This document shows, in pieces, positions 1 through 5,615 of a stretch of 15,693 bases of DNA. A model generated the notes under the pieces. It was not told the DNA's origin. It ran no database searches and saw nothing but the letters and a program-made list of their open reading frames with translations. The stretch lies in contig JAAXIL010000040.1 of assembly GCA_012270355.1 (NCBI GenBank), positions 1 through 15,693 on the forward strand, read 5' to 3'. Made by a program: the position numbers and the translations under genes. Each line of letters starts with the position of its first letter. Positions within the stretch are counted from its first letter, which is position 1. The stretch is from Psychrobacter sp. (GTDB lineage Bacteria > Pseudomonadota > Gammaproteobacteria > Pseudomonadales > Moraxellaceae).

Positions 1-300
1 TAGCACTGCTGCACTGGTAATGTCTTTATACTCTGTAGTCGTAGCGCTGCTGTTGATCGTCATATCAAGCTTTTGATTGGTACTATCTGAGGAATGTAGT
101 AATACGGTGTTGATCTGATCGCTAGTAGCAATCTTTAGATTAGTGTTACTCTGCCTGACTGCTATAGCACCCGCCAGCATTATCAACACCAAGAACAGCA
201 GCACTACTATTAGCGTTGCTCCGCGCTCATGGTTTTGATATCTAAGAGTCATTTTGAGATCTTTTGTGGTCGAACTTGATGAATAGCGCTTTGCAGTCAC
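1..300 (-). CDS. pilX: Minor type IV pilin PilX, 5' part (runs off the left edge)
   Basis: The reading frame is open for 100 codons from a GTG at 300 to the window edge. It encodes the N-terminus of a PilX-type minor pilin: a short leader ending ...NHERG, then ATLIVVLLFLVLIMLAG, the hydrophobic spine helix of a prepilin. Cleavage by PilD is expected between G and A. The fifth mature residue is Val rather than the usual Glu, as in the PilX/GspK class, which sits at the pilus tip. The GTG has a good ribosome binding site (AGGGAG, 7 bases upstream) and starts 21 bases after the pilW stop. An ATG at 252 would give a shorter 11-residue leader but has a weaker site. The gene is the fourth of the minor-pilin operon; pilY1 and pilE usually follow, but they would lie outside the window. 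Confidence 0.85.
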   Translation of the reverse strand, partial: MTAKRYSSSSTTKDLKMTLRYQNHERGATLIVVLLFLVLIMLAGAIAVRQSNTNLKIATSDQINTVLLHSSDSTNQKLDMTINSSATTTEYKDITSAAVL

Positions 301-321
301 TCTTATTCTCCCTACCAACTA

Positions 322-1272
322 TTATAAGCCAGTATTTACATTAACGACACGAGCATTGCGCAGCAGTATGGTCGTCTCATAAGTGGTCCGTACTTGCTTG
401 CTACGCGAAGTATCGTTTTTTAGATTATTACTTTGACCTAGTAGCACAAAAGAGGTTTGATCTTCACTTCCTAATACAGGCGTACTACCGTGAACGATTA
501 ATCCCATCTTAACGGCTGTGATAGCAGGTTTATTACCCGTTATGTCTAAGTATGAATTGCTAGGTAAGTACATGAGCTGACCTGCAGTACTACCAGAATC
601 AGATTGAGTACCTAATAACACTTTAAATTGGTCAACATTAGTAATAAACTCTTGACCCGCTTCACCAAAATTAGTGATTGTCGCTGGGGTTGTATTAGTT
701 ACCCTACCCGCGTCACAAGCTAAGACTAGATTTTTGATAGCGCCGCTACTAGTATCGTTGGTAACAGGACGCAAAAAATAGCGTTCAACAGCAGTCTCAT
801 TGATCTCAACGGTTGCCCCCTCACAGTCACTAAATGGGCTGCCCGTTATATTAGTATATTGAATGGTCAGCTGATCGCTAGCAACAGTCGTATTTGAGGC
901 GCCAGTCCAGCCATTAGTACCGCTCGCACTATCACCGGCCCGTCTGGTCAAATATCCTGTATCAGTATAAGGCTGAGTAACACCTAAATTAGCACCTGTT
1001 AATACAATACCGCCTTTTGCCGTTGTACTGTCAATCCTAGTAGCAGGATTACCTAAGTTGGCTAAACGAACTTTTTTTTCTAATTGTTGTATGCCAAAAA
1101 TACTAGCATCTATTAACTCACTGCCACTCGCCTGTACACTGCTAGTTTTAACACTGATCAGATATACTTGCATAACAGCAGCTGAGATCAGCAAACCTAA
1201 CACTAATGAAATCATTAGCTCTATCAATGTAAAGCCGGACTGACGAGTATCATGATTTTCAAGGTTTGACAT
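322..1272 (-). CDS. pilW: Minor type IV pilin PilW
   Basis: This 316-residue protein begins MSNLENHDTRQSG followed by FTLIELMISLVLGLLIS, a textbook class III prepilin signal: cleavage after Gly13, Phe14 as first mature residue, and Glu18 at mature position 5. The length and position between pilV and pilX fit PilW, which helps nucleate pilus assembly and display the PilY1 adhesin. I chose the ATG at 1272 over the upstream TTG at 1296 because it has a perfect GGAGG site 7 bases upstream and overlaps the pilV stop as TGATG, a sign of translational coupling. The mature part is Thr/Ser/Asn-rich with two Cys (in SDCEG and LACDAG), which could pair. Assignment to PilW rather than another pilin-like protein rests on order and length. 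Confidence 0.88.
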   Translation of the reverse strand: MSNLENHDTRQSGFTLIELMISLVLGLLISAAVMQVYLISVKTSSVQASGSELIDASIFGIQQLEKKVRLANLGNPATRIDSTTAKGGIVLTGANLGVTQPYTDTGYLTRRAGDSASGTNGWTGASNTTVASDQLTIQYTNITGSPFSDCEGATVEINETAVERYFLRPVTNDTSSGAIKNLVLACDAGRVTNTTPATITNFGEAGQEFITNVDQFKVLLGTQSDSGSTAGQLMYLPSNSYLDITGNKPAITAVKMGLIVHGSTPVLGSEDQTSFVLLGQSNNLKNDTSRSKQVRTTYETTILLRNARVVNVNTGL

Positions 1273-1838
1273 CAGTAAGCCTCCATAATAAAGCACTCTG
1301 CGCCGTTCTTATAGGTTCCATTTTCATTGGCACAAGCGTTAGCCGTGCTATCACTCAAGGCTACTGTAGTATCGCCCCAGCTGGCTACAAAACATTGGCG
1401 TTCTTGATTACCTGAAGTACCAGGACAGCCATTAGGGACTAACCCTACATTAATATCATTATCTTCTGCATATGATTTCATCAATAAGCCATCACGTGTC
1501 GCTAGCTGATCGATAGTACAGCTATCTGTAGCCGCTGGTGCTCCAGCTGTATTTTTTACACAGCTATCCTTGGTAATAGTAGCGCTATCGATAGTTATAG
1601 AATCCGCATCACCATTCACCGCAGCTTTAAAGGCGTTTATTCCGGCTGAATTAGTACGCATAGCCTCTGCACCACCTCTCATAATAGTCAATGCTCGTGT
1701 CCGCATAAGACTCTCATCTGTCGCTTTGACAGCAGTCATTTGCATTGCTGAAAATCCTAATACCGCTACGGCTAATAATAGTAGTGCTACCATAACCTCT
1801 ACTAAGCCTACACCGCGCTGATTCACTAGGTTTCCCAT
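1272..1838 (-). CDS. pilV: Minor type IV pilin PilV
   Basis: This 188-residue prepilin begins MGNLVNQRG followed by VGLVEVMVALLLLAVAVLG. PilD should cut after Gly9, leaving Val10 first and Glu14 at mature position 5. The VGLVEVMVAL spine is typical of PilV/GspI proteins, which join the tip complex with FimU, PilW and PilX. The mature region has six Cys, an even number consistent with disulfides. The ATG at 1838 is preferred over a TTG at 1844 because AGGAGG lies 9 bases upstream of the ATG but only 3 bases upstream of the TTG. The ATG overlaps the fimT stop (TAATG) and the stop overlaps the pilW start (TGATG), so the genes should be translated together. Confidence 0.9.
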   Translation of the reverse strand: MGNLVNQRGVGLVEVMVALLLLAVAVLGFSAMQMTAVKATDESLMRTRALTIMRGGAEAMRTNSAGINAFKAAVNGDADSITIDSATITKDSCVKNTAGAPAATDSCTIDQLATRDGLLMKSYAEDNDINVGLVPNGCPGTSGNQERQCFVASWGDTTVALSDSTANACANENGTYKNGAECFIMEAY

Positions 1839-2371
1839 TAGCAAGACCCTCCTAGCTTATGACTAATATTCGCTATAGTACTTACCTCAATTTGTCGAGG
1901 TGCTGCCTTATTATTACTATCACAAATGGTATAGACCACACTGCTAGAGCCCGATATGGTTTTGTTTGATCGAAAGATAACGCTAATTGCGGTAGTAGGT
2001 GTAATCGTCACCGTACTTTGACCAGCTATACTAAATTTAGAAAGCTCAGCACCATCGGCGGTTAAGGTAAGTGTCTTTGGCGTTAAGGCACTATTATATG
2101 TCAAGGTAACATCTTGACGCCGAATCACGCTCTCAGCCTTAGCTTCCTTTAACGCACTCTCAATAGTAACCGCAGTCGCTTTCACTCGCTGATTGGCCAA
2201 CTGCGTACTAATACTAGGCGCAGCGATACTGACAATAATCGCTAACACTGCAATCGTGACCATCAACTCCACCAAAGTAAACCCTTGAGTTGGTTTACAG
2301 TATCCATTCCTTTCATATAATTGAGAGGAGCTATCAGATACTCGATAGGACGAAGCATTGAAACGGATCAT
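1838..2371 (-). CDS. fimT: Minor pilin FimT/FimU (GspH family)
   Basis: This 177-residue prepilin has a rather long leader ending KPTQG (Gly30), then FTLVELMVTIAVLAIIVSIAAPS. Glu35 is mature position 5. The mature part fits the GspH/FimT domain: a long N-terminal helix with SALKEAKAESVIRRQDVTL, followed by beta-rich sequence. Cys150 and Cys177, the last residue, are placed as in FimU, where a C-terminal disulfide closes the fold. As first gene of the operon it probably primes pilus assembly. FimT homologues of some naturally competent species bind DNA through a C-terminal GRxR motif; I see none here (the tail reads NISHKLGGSC), so FimU may be the better name. The start lacks a strong ribosome binding site, but no other in-frame start precedes the hydrophobic helix. 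Confidence 0.85.
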   Translation of the reverse strand: MIRFNASSYRVSDSSSQLYERNGYCKPTQGFTLVELMVTIAVLAIIVSIAAPSISTQLANQRVKATAVTIESALKEAKAESVIRRQDVTLTYNSALTPKTLTLTADGAELSKFSIAGQSTVTITPTTAISVIFRSNKTISGSSSVVYTICDSNNKAAPRQIEVSTIANISHKLGGSC

Positions 2372-2430
2372 AATCTGTCTGCCTAGAGGCGGTGGTTTAT
2401 GCTTATAGTTAATAAAAGCTGCAATAAATA

Positions 2431-2446
2431 TGCCTTAACACAGCCA
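2431..2446 (-). promoter_or_regulatory. Weak sigma-54-like element upstream of the minor-pilin operon
   Basis: On the minus strand the sequence TGGCTGTGTTAAGGCA has the GG-N10-GC spacing of a sigma-54 promoter. The TGGC half matches; the second half is AGGCA instead of TTGCA. It would start transcription about 50 bases before the fimT ATG. Pilus genes are sometimes sigma-54 dependent, although the P. aeruginosa minor-pilin operon is better known for AlgR control. The match is partial and could be chance. I found no convincing sigma-70 pair in 2372-2504. Confidence 0.2.
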
Positions 2447-2470
2447 CACGAACGGATTGATATCAGATTG

Positions 2471-2502
2471 TTAAAAATATGTTATCTTATCGTTATAAGA
2501 TA
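2471..2502 (-). terminator. Possible intrinsic terminator after comF
   Basis: A perfect 8-bp inverted repeat (TATCTTAT, loop CGTT, ATAAGATA; 2483-2502) starts three bases beyond the comF stop codon. On the minus strand it is followed within a few bases by ATATTTTTAA. This is the layout of an intrinsic terminator separating comF from the pilin operon. The stem is almost all A/T, so it would be weak. Confidence 0.35.
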
Positions 2503-2504
2503 TA

Positions 2505-3260
2505 TCAAGGGCGTTTGCCACCTAAAATGGCATAAGCGGACAAATGAAAGGTATTATAGGGAAATTGCGTCGAGTTAATCAGACTGAATGCCAATTCTTT
2601 AAGGGTGGAGCCTGTCGTAACCACATCGTCAAATAGGATGATATGTCGATAAGGCTTGTCGGGCAATGGATTAGTTAAGGCGAACGCCCCTTTGATGTTG
2701 TCTCGACGTTCTTGTCTGCCAAGACCTTGTTGGCTAATACCATCGTCCACTCGGCTCACTCCATGCCATAGTGGTAATCGCCAGTGTTTAGACAAATAAC
2801 GTGACAAAATGGTTACGGGATCAAAGCCTCGATTACCGATGCGTTTGGCAGTAGTTGGCATGGGCAAAATGATAGCATTGCCCGCATGACACCCGCTCGG
2901 GCGGGGCAGTTGTCGAATGGCGTGAATCAGCATCGGCAGCGATGCAATGTCATCATGATGCTTGAAGTTAAGCATGGCTTGGCGTAGCACACCACCATAC
3001 GTTGAGGCGGTTTGAACGCTTAGCGAAAAAGCTTCTTTAAGTTGATCGTTATCAAGTTCACCCATGTCGATAAGTTGCGGTTTGGGTAGCCAGTGTATGG
3101 CATCGTGGCAGGCTTGGCACACCAGCGTTGATACAGTAAGTTGATGCCACCACTTATCGCTATGATTTAATTCTGACCCAACTGTCGATGTGCTCACCCC
3201 ACAAATGCTACAAGTCGATTTGACGTATTCGTGATATGTCATGCCCAACATGTAGGGCAT
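2505..3260 (-). CDS. comF: ComF family phosphoribosyltransferase-like competence protein
   Basis: ComF proteins are needed for natural transformation in several bacteria and are thought to act in the cytoplasm on incoming single-stranded DNA. This one has the expected two-part build. An N-terminal zinc-ribbon-like pair of knuckles (Cys17-x2-Cys20 and Cys48-x2-Cys51) is followed by a type I phosphoribosyltransferase fold. That fold shows LPMPTT...R.GNRGFDPV in the middle and the PRPP loop ILFDDVVTTGSTLKEL at about 208-223. The length (251 residues) is normal. The start is uncertain: the frame is open back to a GTG at 3299 that overlaps pldA by 20 bases, and ATGs at 3260 and 3242 also fit; none has a clear ribosome binding site. 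I chose 3260 because it is an ATG that does not overlap pldA. The gene lies 19 bases after pldA and is probably cotranscribed with it. Confidence 0.88.
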   Translation of the reverse strand: MPYMLGMTYHEYVKSTCSICGVSTSTVGSELNHSDKWWHQLTVSTLVCQACHDAIHWLPKPQLIDMGELDNDQLKEAFSLSVQTASTYGGVLRQAMLNFKHHDDIASLPMLIHAIRQLPRPSGCHAGNAIILPMPTTAKRIGNRGFDPVTILSRYLSKHWRLPLWHGVSRVDDGISQQGLGRQERRDNIKGAFALTNPLPDKPYRHIILFDDVVTTGSTLKELAFSLINSTQFPYNTFHLSAYAILGGKRP

Positions 3261-3279
3261 TATTTTTGGCAAATATGGC

Positions 3280-4650
3280 TTACAAACCCTTCCAGTCACT
3301 TAGGGTCAGCCCCATACCGACGGCAGTTGATTTGTGGTTATAGTCGATGATCGACTCACCATACCCGTGAAAAATCTGCAAAAACCCATACACATCTTCA
3401 TCAAATGGATGGGTGTAATTAAGCTCAATCGCTCCATTGCCTTCGCCTATATTATAGCGACCTACACCGCCAAGCGTTTTACCTTTGCCTAAGTCATAGA
3501 GCATTTGCAAATCACCATACCCATAGTAGTCTGTTATGTCGGGGTTATCACTGGGGTTGGCATCGGTTTCGTTTTTGATATGTGCCCATACCCTTGGCAT
3601 GACCGTGAGCTTGCCCCACTCTGCTCCGCCCATCAAATACAGCCGATTCCATGAGCGTGACCCAGGATCCCCTTGCCCGTTGGAATGGTGTATCGCTCCT
3701 GCTCCCAGCATTCTAAGTTTGCCATCTTGGGGGAGATTTGCAGTCACGGGTAAGGTTAGGAAAAGCTCAGGCATATAGTCATTGGCACGAAATGGGCGAG
3801 ACTCATCTTCGTTATATACCTGCCAATGCATTTGCTGAGTATAGCCAAACCACAGGTCGGCATTGGTATCGAGTAAATCTTGAGCAACCTTAGTCTTAAA
3901 CGAAATCTGTGCCTTGAGTTCAACTGGTTCGTATTCACCACGGCTATAGGTGAATTCTTCTTGCGTTGGCGTTTCGGGCGACCGATTGGGATCAAATGTT
4001 GCAAACACTGGCAAAATGTACATCGGCTGATAGGGTCTGGCACTCCAAATGCCCTGCTCACTGTTTTTGTCAAGATCAAAGGCGAGGCTTAACGGACTGT
4101 ACCGCCCTAAATCCGCTTCACTCATACCCACTTCAGCAAGCACTTGTTGTTCATCAGCAGGGATGAGAGGGGATATCGCCACCACTTCGCTGTCGACATA
4201 GCTGTTATCCGATGTGTCCACTGGCTCAACCACTGCTAGAGTTGCATCACCTTCGCTGTCGCCCAATACGACTTTGGGCTTACCTTCTTTGATAGACGCT
4301 TCGACAGACTTAACAATATTCAGCGGTTGCTTCGAGGTTGGTACGGTGCTTACGCCAGCGTTTGCCACTTTGTCATAACATGCCAACCGTGCTGAATCCG
4401 TCGTTAAGGTAGCACATTCTAAAAATAGGTCGGTGCTGGGTGGGTTAGCATTAGCAGTTGTTGCCGTATTGATTGCTGTGGGAGCAAGATGCTGTACATT
4501 GCTGTCGCTTTGTCCATCCTGTGCGTAAGCCAAAACTGGCAAGCTAAGCATCATGGGCATAATGACTTTTAGCACGGACAACGATAGTGGCGAACGACTA
4601 AAATTGGTTTTTTTTTGAGAAGGAGACACTAATGACAGGACTGAAAACAT
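3280..4650 (-). CDS. pldA: Outer-membrane phospholipase A (OMPLA)
   Basis: OMPLA is a beta-barrel serine hydrolase that removes acyl chains from phospholipids misplaced in the outer leaflet of the outer membrane. The C-terminal half (about 230-456) carries the family hallmarks. HHSNGQGDPGSRSWNR holds the catalytic residues, with His321, Ser323 and Asn335 matching E. coli His142, Ser144 and Asn156. The last strands contain GYGESIIDYNHKSTAVGMG. A signal peptide probably ends at AYA/Q near residue 43. At 456 residues it is much longer than the E. coli enzyme because of a low-complexity N-terminal extension that includes a Cys79...Cys91 motif (LECATL...RLACYDK). The ATG at 4650 has AGGG 7 bases upstream, better than the TTG at 4656. 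A perfect TTGACA lies at 4693-4698 on this strand, but I see no good -10 behind it. Confidence 0.95.
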   Translation of the reverse strand: MFSVLSLVSPSQKKTNFSRSPLSLSVLKVIMPMMLSLPVLAYAQDGQSDSNVQHLAPTAINTATTANANPPSTDLFLECATLTTDSARLACYDKVANAGVSTVPTSKQPLNIVKSVEASIKEGKPKVVLGDSEGDATLAVVEPVDTSDNSYVDSEVVAISPLIPADEQQVLAEVGMSEADLGRYSPLSLAFDLDKNSEQGIWSARPYQPMYILPVFATFDPNRSPETPTQEEFTYSRGEYEPVELKAQISFKTKVAQDLLDTNADLWFGYTQQMHWQVYNEDESRPFRANDYMPELFLTLPVTANLPQDGKLRMLGAGAIHHSNGQGDPGSRSWNRLYLMGGAEWGKLTVMPRVWAHIKNETDANPSDNPDITDYYGYGDLQMLYDLGKGKTLGGVGRYNIGEGNGAIELNYTHPFDEDVYGFLQIFHGYGESIIDYNHKSTAVGMGLTLSDWKGL

Positions 4651-4823
4651 GAACAAACCCTAATTTGACTTTTCATGCTACCAGAACATAAATGTCAAAC
4701 GGACAAAATAAAAGATATAAAGATAAGCGATGATGAACAGTATACCTGTTTAAGATAATTTCGCCTAGTAATGTGGACGATAGACAAGATTTAATTTGCT
4801 TGATTGCTAGCACTTATTGTTCA

Positions 4824-5486
4824 TTATTCAAAACGAACGCCACCAAGCTCAATCCAGCCATCAACATGGATGGATTTTGGGTCATGATGCGTCCAATGTA
4901 CCACGCCCCCTTTGGGATTGTATTCGTATTCGCCATAAAAAGTGACCACATCGCCAACCTTCAATTCGCTTACTCTAGGAGCGAGGTCGATGTTATGGGC
5001 TATCAGTACCGTATGTGGCTCGGCAACGTCTTGCAAATCAACGATGAAACGTTGATGACGACTGCCATGATTGTCATCAGACAAGAGGGCGGAAACAGTG
5101 CCACAGCCTTTGACTTGCAGGTTATTATATTGTTGTGCATAGGCATTGGTGATGTCTTGATTGCGACATGAAATCGGTAAGCTAACTTTGGCTTGAGGGT
5201 TGTCACGATAGCTGGCATTAGAATTTGCATCAAGCTCGGCATCGATTACAGATACTGATCCATCTTCTACTTCTAGCGGATCTAGCGTATAGGTGACCTC
5301 CTCTGAATATTCCGCTTCTTGATTAAATGGAAAAATATCAGCAAATAAATCTTTACATCCGACCCCATTTAGCAAAAACGCAAAACAAGCACTAAACGTT
5401 AATACGCCTAATGTCAGATGGATGTTTTCTAAAAGTGTGAAACGAGGTTTACCCGCCACCTTTTTGTCCGAACTGGCTTGCGTCAT
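4824..5486 (-). CDS. DUF3465 family membrane-anchored protein
   Basis: The C-terminal 100 residues match what I know as DUF3465, a small beta-rich domain of unknown function. The blocks are GCGTVSALLSDDNHGSRHQRF, a central TVLIAHNIDLAPRV, then GDVVTFYGEYEYNPKGG and a closing VHWTHHDPKSIHVDGWIELGG. The alternation of Gly-bounded strands suggests an OB-like barrel, but that is inference. Residues about 20-45 form one hydrophobic segment (LTLGVLTFSACFAFLLNG), so the domain is probably held on the periplasmic face of the inner membrane. I chose the ATG at 5486; the frame also opens at a TTG (5513) and a GTG (5498), both without a good ribosome binding site. It sits alone between dsbD and pldA on the same strand, and no partner suggests a function. 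Confidence 0.75.
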   Translation of the reverse strand: MTQASSDKKVAGKPRFTLLENIHLTLGVLTFSACFAFLLNGVGCKDLFADIFPFNQEAEYSEEVTYTLDPLEVEDGSVSVIDAELDANSNASYRDNPQAKVSLPISCRNQDITNAYAQQYNNLQVKGCGTVSALLSDDNHGSRHQRFIVDLQDVAEPHTVLIAHNIDLAPRVSELKVGDVVTFYGEYEYNPKGGVVHWTHHDPKSIHVDGWIELGGVRFE

Positions 5487-5543
5487 CTTTGTATGCACTG
5501 ATTTAATCGACAACTGTTAATCAGCAACTCTACTACAAAACCA

Positions 5544-5558
5544 TTGTATTAGATACAA
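5544..5558. repeat. Short perfect palindrome upstream of the DUF3465 gene
   Basis: TTGTAT-TAG-ATACAA is a perfect 6-bp inverted repeat about 58-72 bases upstream of the chosen ATG of the DUF3465 gene, next to a run of eight T on the minus strand. On the minus strand the T run comes before the hairpin, so this is not an intrinsic terminator for dsbD. It could be an operator, or chance in AT-rich DNA. Confidence 0.25.
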
Positions 5559-5615
5559 AAAAAAGACAATACTTATAAAAAATGGACGGAATATGGGTTT
5601 GTTTTAGTCAGGCAT

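Noticed and set aside
4693..4698. Consensus TTGACA on the minus strand as a pldA promoter
   Set aside because: No acceptable -10 box lies 15-19 bases downstream on that strand.
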